Shown: positions 36,375-46,454 of the stretch, one piece after another
Numbering within the stretch: position 1 is the first letter of the stretch
How the letters are laid out: each line of letters begins with the position of its first letter
NCBI GenBank assembly: GCA_902728285.1
Contig: CACVBU010000973.1
Location: 62,001-126,000, forward strand
Direction of reading: 5' to 3'
Source of the DNA: Clytia hemisphaerica
Taxonomy: Eukaryota > Cnidaria > Hydrozoa > Leptothecata > Clytiidae
Length of the DNA stretch: 64,000 nucleotides
Program-made: the position numbers and the translations under genes
Notes under the pieces: model-generated
What the model was told of the DNA's origin: nothing
Database searches by the model: none
Seen by the model: the letters and a program-made list of their open reading frames with translations, nothing else

Positions 36375-37385
36375 TTGAATTATTCGAATTTAATTAGCGG
36401 GGGGGTCTTAATAGGAGCGGGGGGGATGAATTTTTTTTCTCATAACAATTAGCGGGGGGACAAGAGTATTACAATATCAATGAATATATTGCATACAGCA
36501 TGAGTGCGTTAACTTTGGGTCCGCTGGAGGTGCTTGTAAAATTAATGATTCTCCATTTCGGAAATTCTTTTTTCTTGTTTCAGGCTCTGTAATTGGTTCT
36601 CATTTTCATCGTCAGGCGCTCGCTGCGTTAAATTATATTACCGATACCGTAGCTTTGATAAGTGGTTTTGCAATCATCAGACCGCTTGATAGTGAGGTTG
36701 TTAGTACAGCTGTCGGGATTATTATTGGGGGATTTCTTTTTTTCTCTCTAATCACGTGGATTGGTGGACGAATGCTAGATACGATCGTGGAAAGACAAGA
36801 GAGAAATGAAGTTAATCAAAATGAAAAAGAAGAACTGAAAAATGTGTCAATCATGTGACTCGAATCCATACTATATTGAAGTGCTATCTAAGAGAACTTG
36901 AACTCAAATTTCAAGCTTGTATAGTGCGCTTTTATGAATGTTTAGAAACATGTAAGAAACATTTAAGGCTGAAAATACCGATTTCTTAATAAACATTGAG
37001 GCTGCTTGGTAAAACTAGTTTCTAAAAAAAAACTTGTAGTGCTGGTGAACATGCATACCAGATAAAGATTTTGAGCTCTGCCGAATTTTTTTCCGGCGGA
37101 ACCGGGCTCTTTGAAAAAGTGAGAAAAAATGATTAAGTCCAGCATTTTAAATAATGAATGAAATTTTTTATTTGTCAATAATTAGGAAATTTTTTCAACA
37201 TTTTTTATAGAAAATTTGTTCGTATTGAAATTTCAGATAATCTAGTAGTAATCGATAAGCTAAGTCAAACAGTTGATATTGATTAGCCTCGAGATAAGTA
37301 CACATTGTACTACTTTACATCAACTTTAAAGAAAAGAAACATAAAAATTATTTTTTCTTTATAATCTGTTATTTTAAAGGGTTGA
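36375..37385 (+). repeat. Segmental duplication, copy 2
   Basis: Direct copy of 33763-34650 about 2.6 kb downstream; see that entry. It carries extra sequence TTGTAGTGCTGGTGAACATG near 37030 and an A+T-rich insertion near 37130-37210. Confidence 0.88.
36584..36858 (+). CDS. Terminal exon of unknown single-pass membrane protein, copy 2
   Basis: Same 90-codon frame as 33979-34253, after CTTGTTTCAG, with the hydrophobic helix VGIIIGGFLFFSLITWIGG and the same tail NVSIM. All differences are substitutions, none of them stops or indels. Product unknown. The pair could be alternative last exons, or two young copies of an element gene. Confidence 0.5.
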
Positions 37386-37559
37386 GTGCTGTTCAAAGTT
37401 AATTCTTGACTGTGCTATAGTATTCGAATATTGAGCTATACTTTAAAAACTTGTTTTATGGTGGGTTGTTGAGAGGTGATTTCTTATTTTGATTTCTTAT
37501 TACGAGAATACGACAAACATTTTGCCAAAGTGGAGGAAATGCGTCAGTCAAGCATAAAT

Positions 37560-37700
37560 GGTTGAGCGTCATGCGGCTAAACATAATTCAAAAGTTTATT
37601 CGGTAGGCGATGAAGTCCTTGTTAAAACCCAAAGATAGAATCACGTTGTGGGAAACTTCCTTTAACCGAACCTAAGGCATTAAAAGGGAGGATTACCATT
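37560..37700 (+). pseudogene. Relic of a retroelement integrase C-terminal region
   Basis: The frame ERHAAKHNSKVYSVGDEVLV, followed by a stop after KTQR, resembles the 'K..YxVGDxVLV' tail of Ty3/Gypsy-like integrases. In-frame stops on both sides show it is dead. It precedes an OTU-like relic, an order I recall from cnidarian Gypsy-like polyproteins, but this was not checked. Confidence 0.4.
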
Positions 37701-37856
37701 GCCAACATCACCAGCATAACACGAGATGAGCATAAGCAAAGGTTGCGCAGTAATCCTCTTTCTTCAGAAAGTGTATTAACTCGAAATACACGCCCCTCTC
37801 GTAATGCTCGTCACCGTAAGAGCCAATGATGAGAACAAGGAAGATGCAGAGGAAGT

Positions 37857-38141
37857 ATGCTAACAGGAAGCTATGGAAACGCTGGAGAGATCTCTGGAAA
37901 TGGAAATTGTCTCTTCTGGGTAGTGTCAAAAATTATGTATGCAGATGAAGAGCAGCATTTATTACAGGCTATAGAAAGGATGAGTGTCTTTCCACAGAAC
38001 TATGTTGCATTCATTGAAAATAACGAGTCATTTAATCGTTACATAAACAAAATGGAAAAGAATGGAGCATTGGTAGATATGACAATCATCCGGGCAACTG
38101 CCGAAGTAATGAGGATGCAAATTCATGGGGTTCAGCAATGA
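37857..38141 (+). pseudogene. OTU-type cysteine protease relic
   Basis: The frame includes SGNGNCLFWVVSKIMYADEE, then FPQNYVAFI, FNRYINKMEKNG and IIRATAEVMRMQIH, matching the order of an OTU deubiquitinase core (usual DGNCLFR active-site box with catalytic Cys, a downstream aromatic helix, and an I..AA.....I strand). The Asp of the box is Asn here, and the C-terminal His region is lost: the frame stops at 38141 and similar sequence (THIATFTPDDCTELF) follows in another frame. Probably part of the same dead retroelement as the integrase relic. Confidence 0.55.
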
Positions 38142-38199
38142 CCCATATTGCAACATTCACGCCCGATGACTGTACTGAACTATTTTCCTTGGACAGGTT

Positions 38200-38930
38200 A
38201 TGAATGTGCATTACGTTGCCACAACAAATATCAGACAACTCTAAATTATATCTTATGGCGGAATAACACGTGATGGGATTGGCCTGTAGAACACGTCAGC
38301 TGTAGTTAGCCTTACATGGATATTTAACTTCTTAAAAAAATTCCGATTTTCTTGAAAGGTAAACAAAAGCTTTAATCAATTTCGTGCAGGAAAATCTGCT
38401 GATGCATAAAGGACATGGATAGAACTCTTAAGAGGTAAAAAATACCCCTTGACAACATCAATCATTAACACGCAACAAAATGAACAATAATGATTAATAA
38501 GTGAAAAAAAACTTCATCTGAGCATGTTGTATTGTTGGGTCCATTTGTTGGCATTGTTTTGTTTCTTTTTGTGTATAACATATCTTTTGAATAGTTAAAG
38601 GTTCAATACTTATTTGACTATATGTGGTGAAGATCAGAGATCAGCAAGTGTTGAAAATACTAAATAAAATAAAGATGAAAGATAAAAGGGACTATTATTT
38701 TTATAACTATATGTTTTTTTCTATTTTTTTGAATTTTTCTAAATATATAAATCAAACCAATCAATCAAACATTTTGTCAGGAAATGAGAATTTTATGCGA
38801 AAAAGAACCAACAGACAAAAAGTTAAAAAAAAGTCAAGCAAAAACACAAACACAGCAATCACATAAACAAAAACACCAAAAACCCAACAAATATGTAATG
38901 CAATCTGGAGTACCTGACTTGCGACAGGCG
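38200..38930. other. No recognisable gene
   Basis: A+T-rich spacer between the OTU relic and the Ngaro-like element; contains A-rich stretches and no supported coding frame. Confidence 0.45.
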
Positions 38931-38942
38931 CAGTGGCTTTAA

Positions 38943-39114
38943 GTGTCTGATATATGTTTTTGTATATCAGGGTTTAGATGCAATTGGTTTGTTTTGGTCC
39001 TAATCCGGACTCTTGATTTAGCCTCACTTTCATGCCCCTTTATAAGGCCACAGATTTTCCACATGGGCCTTTTTCAGTTTTTCAGTTCTTCAGTGCAGAC
39101 TGCTGTTTTTTGCT
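38943..39114 (+). repeat. Ngaro split repeat A1
   Basis: Starts GTGTCTGATATATGTTTTTG and ends CAGTGCAGACTGCTG plus T-rich GCT; matches A2 with four small differences. Confidence 0.9.
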
Positions 39115-39153
39115 GTTTTCATATTTATCTCCTGTTACTGTTTATCTGTCAAA

Positions 39154-40497
39154 ATGCTTGCTGAAAGACTATTCTTTTCAATACTTATGTTCCTGACTAC
39201 TCCACCTGGTACTCCAACCAGTGAGGATACTGGTACCAGAAAGAAAAAATGCCCTGGATGCCAAAGAAGTCATGACAAAAACTGCCAAGGTCCACCTCCA
39301 CCGCCGTCTCCGTCTTCTTCTCCATCTACACGAAATCGTCGCTCATCTGCTGAAAACACAAGGAAAAGCCCCGATTCTCGTCCCTTTTCAACAGAGCAGA
39401 TGGATCATTACCGCCAACATCTTCGAGATCTTAAAAATCAAGAAACTGAGCTCCTGGAATCGATCAGACGTGACAAAGAGAACCAACTTCGTGAAGAAGA
39501 AAACGTTTTGATTGAGGAAATTAAACGACAGACAGAGAAACTCCAACGTTTAAAAGACTCTAGAAGTCAACAACATTCGTCTCGCTCCGCCCCTCCGCCC
39601 GAAACACGCAACAGTTCCTCAGGGGAAAACCTTACAGCTCAATCCGCCATTTTAAATAATTTTCCTGCCGATTCCATGTCTACTTTGCTTCACCGCCCGC
39701 TTCTTTCTTCTCAACAACAACAATAACAAACTTTGAATCCTGGCTCTTCGTTGGTAATGTTCTTCCCTTTTTGAATTCTGGCTCGACCGCTGAACCTTCT
39801 TCTACTCGTCAGTTTACACAGAACGAACTTTTTCTTCGCCCAACACGCACCAACGACGTTACCAGAGGTAAAGCTTTACGTATAGTGGACTTTGTTTCTC
39901 GTATTCGACCTGCTGAGGATGAAAAAGTTTTGTCTTATGACAACAATTGTAAACTTGCCTTGATTTTACAGGACTCTAAACCCAAACTTTCTAGTGTTAC
40001 AGTTGAACAATTTAATATTGCTAATTTGAGAATTTTTTACGAGTTACTTTTTTCCGGGAAGCTTTCCACCCTTTTCCATGTACAGGAGTACCTTTCTTAT
40101 GCGATCCGTGTTGCAATATGACGATGAATTTCGGATTTTGCAACATACTTATGGGTTCTCGTGGAGTACTGACCATAGCCATCTACACGAGGTTGTTCTT
40201 ATACCTCGCTGGGCTGCAAAGCTACCTCGTGGGCTTGGGCATGGCACTGATACTTCCTCACCCAAGATTGATTTTCTCTCCTCAGGTCTTGCGGGTAACA
40301 GTAAGGTTTCTGGTCCTCCCACAATGACACATCTCTCGTCCGGCTCTGAGATTTGTCGGATGTTTAATTCAAGAAAAGGTTGTCAGAAGTCACCCTGCAG
40401 GTTCACTCATGCCTGTAACCGCAAGGTTGGCTCTCAGGCTTGTGGAAAATCGCATCAGGGTTTTCTGCATCCTGTGAATGAGGGTGGCTCTCAATGA
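39154..40497 (+). pseudogene. Ngaro-like ORF1 (gag-like), frameshifted
   Basis: First part 39154-39726: a CPGCQRSHDKNC knuckle, a Pro/Ser stretch, and a long charged coiled-coil-like segment (about residues 85-145) ending in polyglutamine and a stop. The frame resumes after 39771 (RIVDFVSRIRPAEDEKVLSY), shifts near 40100 from SYAIRV to SVLQYDDEFRILQH, and ends at 40497 after a CCCH-type zinc finger (CRMFNSRKGCQKSPCRFTHA). This matches ORF1 products of DIRS-group elements, which bind their RNA. At least one stop and one frameshift are present. Confidence 0.65.
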
Positions 40498-40502
40498 CTC
40501 TT

Positions 40503-41835
40503 TTCTTCAGAACCTGGTCCTTCTCCGCTTGATTCTGCACTTTGGGACAAAGAACTCCAAAATGATCCGTACCGTCAATTTTTGTTTGATGGTGTGGTCA
40601 ATGGATTTCAATTGCTCCCAGCAGATGCTTCAATCAGCCCTGCGGAGATGGATAACTATAATTCTGCTATTGGCCAGGGTTCTAAAGGGAAAGTTGAAGC
40701 CACTATCCTTGAAGAACTCGCGGCCGGAAATTACATTATTGCTACTGAAAAGCCTGTGATAGTCAGCGCACTTGGAGCAGTTCCAAAGCCTGATTCTGAG
40801 GATCTCCGTTTGATCCATGACTGTTCGATGCCCCACGGTATGGGCGTTAATTCTTACATCGATATTGAGAAGCAATCTTTCCAGACCCTAGATGATGCCT
40901 GCAGGTTGATAGGGAAGGATTTCTTCATCGCTAAGATAGATTTGAGACATGCGTATCGATCTGTCCCAGTCCATCCTTCTAACCGAGATGCTCTCGGTTT
41001 GAAGTGGAAATTTAGTGGGGATAACCATTACACGTATCTAAAAGACACACGTCTCCCTTTTGGTGCACGCAGTGCCCCTGGTATTTTTCATCGTTTAACT
41101 CAGAGCGTCAGACGTATGATGCAGAGAAGAGGCTACCCTTTGATCATAGTATATCTTGACGATTTCTTGGTCATTGGTAGGACTCAGCATGAATGTCAAG
41201 CTGCCTTTGATACTCTTTCCTCTCTTCTGGTTTCCCTAGGTTTTACCATCAGCCCCTCTAAGCTTGTCCCACCATGCACAAGACTGGTATTTCTTGGAGT
41301 TGAGATTGACACCACCTCTTTGACTCTCTCTCTCCCAGTCAAGAAGCTAGGTGATCTGAAAGATGCACTACTGTCTTTTCAGTCCCGAGCTAGTGCATCA
41401 AAGAGGCAGCTACAACAGCTTGCTGGCCGTCTTAACTGGGCTTGCAAGGTTATTTATGGAGGAAGAACTTTTTTGCGTCGTATTCTTGACCTTATGGGCT
41501 CCTTACGGAAACAGTCATCCAAGTGTCTGTTGAGTGAGGAGTTTTTTAAGGACATTTCTTGGTGGTTGGATTTTCTTGAGATTTTTAATGGTCAGTGTTC
41601 CTTTCATGACACTAGACCTGTTACTAACATCCACACGGATGCCTGTACAACAGGCATCGGAGCAGTTTTTGACAATGACTGGTTCTATTCTAATTTGTTG
41701 GTTGATGCTCCTGCCCTTGCAGGCTTGCACATCAACTACAAGGAAGCGCTTTGCATTGTTTTTGCCTTAGAACGCTGGGCACCTTACTTGTGTAATAAGG
41801 TTGTCCATATTACACGGCTGCAGTTGGGATGTTGA
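40503..41835 (+). CDS. Reverse transcriptase with RNase H start
   Basis: The open frame begins just after the ORF1 stop (SSEPGPSPLDSALWDKELQN) and carries the reverse-transcriptase blocks KIDLRHAYRSVPVHP, RLPFGARSAPGIFHRL and the catalytic box IIVYLDDFLVIG, then the thumb (KLVPPCTRLVFLGVEID) and RNase H motifs HTDACTTGIGAVF (first Asp) and YKEALCIVFALERW (Glu). It copies element RNA into DNA. After VHIT the frame leaves the family pattern: an apparent microdeletion removes the segment that normally holds the next RNase H aspartate, and the tail continues in another frame at 41829. Confidence 0.88.
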
Positions 41836-42134
41836 ATAAAGGATCATCTCGCAACCCGCTCATGATGACTTACCTCAGACGTCTGTTCTGGTGTTCTGCC
41901 ACCTATAACTTTCGCCTAAAAGTTTTTCATGTGCCGGGAGTCCAAAATGTTGTTGCTGATCATGTATCTCGTTTGCATGAGCACTCACATCTTGCAGCCT
42001 TTCTCCAGTATCTTTGTGACTGTTTTGGCCAATCTGCTTCCACTGATAATGTTGTCTGGCACATGTCTGTGAACTGTTTCTGTTTTCTTCTTGGCTTGCA
42101 TGGCTCAGGCTCACAACTTCACTCTGCTTTTTAG
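41829..42134 (+). pseudogene. RNase H C-terminal segment, displaced frame
   Basis: Reads AAVGMLNKGSSRNPL, then YNFRLKVFHVPGVQNVVADH and VSRL, the usual end of DIRS-group RNase H (the VADxLSR-type aspartate is present). It overlaps the preceding frame by a few bases, consistent with a short deletion at about 41810-41820. Confidence 0.75.
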
Positions 42135-43126
42135 AGTTTGCGTCTTCGCTGCTGGCGGATGTGCAGTTCTATCGTGAAGCCACCTATGCTACCCATACCC
42201 GCAAGGCCTACCGTACTCACCGCAAGGTTTATCTTCAGTTTTGCAATATGCTTGATTTACCGCCAGCTCCTGCTAAGTGTGTGCACCTCTGCATGTATGC
42301 TGCGTATCTAGCCCGTTTCCTGTTACCTCAGTCTGTTTGTATATATTTGAACATTGTTGGCCTCTTGCATCGTGAGATGGGGTTCCCCAACCCTCTTCTT
42401 GATAATTTTTTCCTGTCCTCTGTGTTGAAGGGTATCAAGCGCTCCAAGGGTGTCCCTCCCGTCCCCAAGCTTCCCATCACGGTTGAGATTCTTTCATTCA
42501 TTCACTCCCAGCTCAACCTGCGGGATAGTAAGCAAGCTTCTTTTTGGGCTCTATGTTTGGTTTCCTTTTTTGGGCTTTTTCGGAAGAGTCACCTTTTACC
42601 CGTTTCCCAGAAGGGTTTTTCCCCAGACACTTTTCTCACCCGGGATGATTTTACTTTTTTGGGTTCTGAGATCCACATCAGGGTGAGATGGAGCAAGACT
42701 ATCCAGTTTGGTCAACGCACTGTTACTATACCACTGGTGGCAATGCCTTCGTCTCACCTCTGTCCTGTTTCCGCAGTTTCACGTGCCTTCTCCCTTACCC
42801 CTGGGGCCCTCCCATGTGATCAAGCTTTTTGTTGGAGGGATTCCTACCTTGGGGCTAACCGTGTTTTTGTTTACCGGGATTTCATGCACATTCTTCAAGC
42901 GCACCTCTCACGTTCTGGGCTCTCACACCGTCAATATGGGTCACACTCATTCAGACGTGGTGGGGCTACCTTTGCTTTGGAGGCTGGTGTGCCTCTTGAC
43001 TCCATTGCAGTTATGAGTGACTGGAAGTCTGATGCAATGTATCTTTATCTACATATGCCCTTGTCGCAGCGTTTGCATGCCCAGCATTCTATTTCTTCAT
43101 ATATTTCTTCTTTACCTAACAACTAA
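42130..43126 (+). CDS. Tyrosine recombinase of the Ngaro-like element
   Basis: The frame opens near LEFASSLLADVQFYREATYA. It has an N-terminal core-binding region (THTRKAYRTHRKVYLQFC) and a catalytic domain with FFGLFRKSHLLPV (first Arg), RVRWSKTIQF (basic beta-hairpin), GSHSFRRGGATFALEAG (His-x-x-Arg) and MSDWKSDAMYLYL (nucleophilic Tyr). It would integrate the circular cDNA at the TTTAA-type core. The frame is intact for about 320 residues and stops 20 bp before repeat B1. It replaces the DDE integrase of LTR elements. Confidence 0.9.
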
Positions 43127-43145
43127 TACACTCATTGGATTTGGA

Positions 43146-43293
43146 CATTTGTTTTATTTTCCTAGTTTATATTCCTGTACATATTTTGTCTGTGCCGTTT
43201 TCACAGTGTTTATTCCGTCAAGAACTGAAAATACCATGTAGACATATCTGTGTGCTTTCTGCCTATCCTTGCCTAGTAGCCTTTTGTGTTTAA
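43146..43293 (+). repeat. Ngaro split repeat B1
   Basis: Begins CATTTGTTTTATTTTCCTAG and ends TAGCCTTTTGTGTTTAA, directly joined to A2; appears identical to B2. Confidence 0.92.
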
Positions 43294-43462
43294 GTGTCTG
43301 ATATATGTTTTTGTATATCAGGGTTTAGATGCAATTGTTTGTTTTGGTCCTAATCCGGACTCTTGATTTAGCCTCACTTTCATGCCCCTTATAAGGCCAC
43401 AGATTTCCACATGGGCCTTTTTCAGTTCTTCAGTTCTTCAGTGCAGACTGCTGTTTTTTGCT
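43294..43462 (+). repeat. Ngaro split repeat A2
   Basis: Copy of A1 joined to the end of B1; three single-base deletions and one substitution relative to A1. Confidence 0.92.
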
Positions 43463-43681
43463 CCGCCTCCCTCCCCAGCATCTTGGTGGAAGCTTTCCTA
43501 GGTTCAATTTTATTTAATGCTTAGGTCACCGAATATTTGATATTTTTCTTAGATTTTCTTTATGTGAACCGTTTCCTTTACGGTCTATACTATGTATTTG
43601 CCATTTGCTGGCCCATTGATTTTATATATATACCTATATGTTTGTATTGTGTCATTATTTACTATACTGTGCTCCTGTAAT

Positions 43682-43829
43682 CATTTGTTTTATTTTCCTA
43701 GTTTATATTCCTGTACATATTTTGTCTGTGCCGTTTTCACAGTGTTTATTCCGTCAAGAACTGAAAATACCATGTAGACATATCTGTGTGCTTTCTGCCT
43801 ATCCTTGCCTAGTAGCCTTTTGTGTTTAA
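43682..43829 (+). repeat. Ngaro split repeat B2 (3' end)
   Basis: Second copy of B1; ends GTGTTTAA followed by host sequence ACATGTTTTAAGG. Confidence 0.92.
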
Positions 43830-44287
43830 ACATGTTTTAAGGACGTCCAACACTCAGCCTCCCCCACTTTCCATAACCCTGAACCGATTCGCAGTCCAAA
43901 CAAACTAACAAACATAGAAAAATATACAAAAGAAAAAAAAAAGGGGTTAAACAACAGACAAAACAAACAAGTTCAAAGAGACAAGAACAAGACAAACGAA
44001 AAAAGACAAGTATCAAAAAACACAAATTTTCAAAAAGTAGGCCCAGAACCCGGTTCGATACCTAAAGTCCGAAATGCCGTGCAGCCGTCCACACGGGAAT
44101 GAACGAAAAAGAAAATGACTGAGAAAACAAATCATAAAATACATAATATAAAAAAGGTTTCAATTTTTAAAAAATGAAGTTGCGCTAAATCAACATAAAA
44201 GGGCTTGCGGAACGAGCGTTCTTTTTTTGCAAAGCGAAGAAATCTCGAAATGTACAAAAAAAAAAGAAAAACTAATAGGACCTTACA
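43830..44287. other. No recognisable gene
   Basis: A-rich spacer. A GGTTCGATACC word near 44053 is not part of a tRNA fold. ATAAAAGGGCTTGCGGAACG near 44200 weakly resembles the TATA-like repeat at 11704. Confidence 0.4.
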
Positions 44288-46454
44288 GTGAGGGTTGGTG
44301 TAATTTAAGATGCACGATCTAACGATTTACGATGCACGATTCGCGATCCGTGCATAAAGTACGGCTAGTTCGAAACACGGGTCACGGGTCACGGGTTACG
44401 GGTTACGGGGTACAGGCACGGGGCATACAATTTACAGACCGGAAAAACTATAACGATATCATGACGTATAATTCATAACACGTGTACTACATAACACATA
44501 TAATAGTACTAATACTACTAGTATAGTATGTCTGAAACAATTATATACGAATAGTATTATCATGAAAATTTATAAATAATATGTCACCCACAAATTTTGA
44601 CAAAATTATATTGAATGACAAAAATATTGTCAAAATCATGAAATATAAGGCCTCTGAACCAATTTACAGCAAAATGTTTTTCATACTCAATTAGCCTGGA
44701 TATCCAGGCTGTAAATTATTTCACAGTCTAGTTTTAGATATTTTATGTTCTGATTTACAGCCTGGTCTCCCTAGAGCGATTTGCATTCTCATATGAGAAT
44801 GCAGTCCGCTTGCTTGCGCTCACTTCGCTAAAACCGTAAGGGCCAATCTACACGGTGTTGAGCAATTCTAAAGCAAAAATAGGATAGTCCTCCAGCTGCT
44901 AGTGAAGATAGGGCTTTCTGTTACACGAAAACATGAAAAAGAAGAAAACAGAGGCAAGTTCATTTTCCAAGAAAACATGGTTGGTCATGATAATGCATGC
45001 AAACTTTTTTATGGACTTTGGTGTAATCTTTGGATGTTTTTAATAGTTTTAGATCTTGTAAGACTGCTTTTTATTAATTTCTGTTTTGCTGCCCTGGGTT
45101 GGCTAGGAAACATGGGTTTTCACTTTCATTCTCTAGGGAGACCAAGCTCTATAATTTAAGAACTTTGTATGTTGAGGTAAATTTTGTTTTTTCTTAAATT
45201 TTGAGCTTGGATATCCAGGCTAATACTCAATAGGATGCTAATCATGTGACTGGATATAGATTGACATGTTTTAAAACGATTAAATGCTGCAAGATAGTGG
45301 TTTTAGAGATATGAGTATAATTACGTCATTTTTATTAAAAATTCATAATGGTAGGTGGAAAATATTGACACATTTATAAAATACCATCATTTCTACGTTA
45401 TTATCCATTAAAATTATATTCATACTCAATGTGATGGAGGGGATATAATGAGATATGATTTAACAATAGCCGTACTATCATTTTCTTGAGAAAGCTCGCT
45501 TTTCAGGCGATGGGAATTGTAATATGTATATTACTTACGTATAACATATAGCATGCATATAACACTAAAAGTGTATTATTGATAATATAAGCTTATTATA
45601 TGTATGTAATATGTTGCGGTGTTTTCTGGTCTGCATTATACACGATGAAAACTTCGAAAGCACGTGGAAAGCACGTGGTTAGGTTTTAGCCTTTTAAATA
45701 GTCATACGTGGATAAAATACCTCAAAATTGATTTTTTCGATAATTTTTAGTGTTTTAAAAACATTTTCTGTTTGAATTAGTTTGATCTGAGCTGCCCCGT
45801 CACCCCGTGACCCGTGCCCCGTGACCCGTGTTTCGCACTAGCCGCATAGAGTATGCTGATTATTCCTAATAATTATCATAAAACTCAAATTATATAACAT
45901 AATTCTAAAACAATGGCATAATCTTTTCTCGCTTTTGTTTACCACTGTAAATTTATGCAACAAAAAAGAAATAAGCAATGGAACTACGAATAATTACGAC
46001 CGTGAAATTATGAAAAAAACTAACTTAAATAATGTTGACAATCATAATCGAATATAGGAATTTCTTTCTTAAAGCAAATTAAAAGATTATATTGGCGAAC
46101 AATATGTTTTGCGCACTGTATGTACGGAGCAAAAAACAGGTGCTCTATTATGAGAAAAAATTTTCTTTCGGTAAACAACTCCCCTATAATGATTCAAGTT
46201 ATGAAAAACAATGAAAGAGTACAGAAGGTGAACAGGAACACACGTGAAAGCTTCTTTAAATATAATTTGTATAATCTTACATAAATGATATTTTTAAAAA
46301 TAGTTGAGTTTCAGCGAATGAAAGTTTGTAAATTGCCTAAATATTTTATCATGATTAGCATAATTATGCATGAATTAACATATTTTATCCACGGATCGCG
46401 AATCGTGAATCGTAAATCGTTAGATCGTGCATCTTAAATTACACCAACCCTCAC
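44288..46454. mobile_element. Non-autonomous element with nested inverted repeats
   Basis: The left terminus GTGAGGGTTGGTGTAATTTA continues as an inverted repeat of about 65 bp matching the right terminus (46390-46454, ...TAAATTACACCAACCCTCAC). A second inverted repeat (ACGGCTAGTTCGAAACACGG at 44363, CCGTGTTTCGCACTAGCCGC at 45826) directly follows the left terminus but lies about 530 bp inside the right one. No target duplication was recognised and there is no transposase frame. The interior hosts another insertion at 44692-45222. Confidence 0.78.
44692..45222. mobile_element. Nested MITE with 9-bp target duplication
   Basis: Ends TAGCCTGGATATCCAGGCT (left) and GGATATCCAGGCTA (right) are inverted; further in, CTGGTCTCCCTAGAG pairs with CTCTAGGGAGACCAAG. 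Both sides are flanked by ATACTCAAT (44683-44691 and 45223-45231). A 9-bp duplication suggests a Mutator-like element (8 bp, hAT, if the boundary is shifted by one). No coding capacity. Confidence 0.85.

Larger units (their letters stand above)
38943..43829 (+). mobile_element. Ngaro-like tyrosine-recombinase retrotransposon, about 4.9 kb
   Basis: Split direct repeats in the order A1 - coding - B1 - A2 - B2. A1 38943-39114 matches A2 43294-43462; B1 43146-43293 and B2 43682-43829 appear identical (148 bp). The three junctions all read TTTAA (38938-38942, 43289-43293, 43825-43829), as expected if a tyrosine recombinase integrates a circle at a short core. Coding order is gag-like, reverse transcriptase/RNase H, tyrosine recombinase; no methyltransferase domain is seen, which favours Ngaro over DIRS1. 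No target duplication is expected. Gag and RNase H carry lesions, so this copy is probably inactive, but the near-identical repeats indicate recent insertion. Confidence 0.9.

Noticed and set aside
44040-44100. tRNA gene suggested by GGTTCGATACC
   Set aside because: No anticodon arm, acceptor stem or A box in the right place.
44902-45159. 85-codon hydrophobic frame
   Set aside because: Lies wholly inside the nested MITE; such elements are non-coding.
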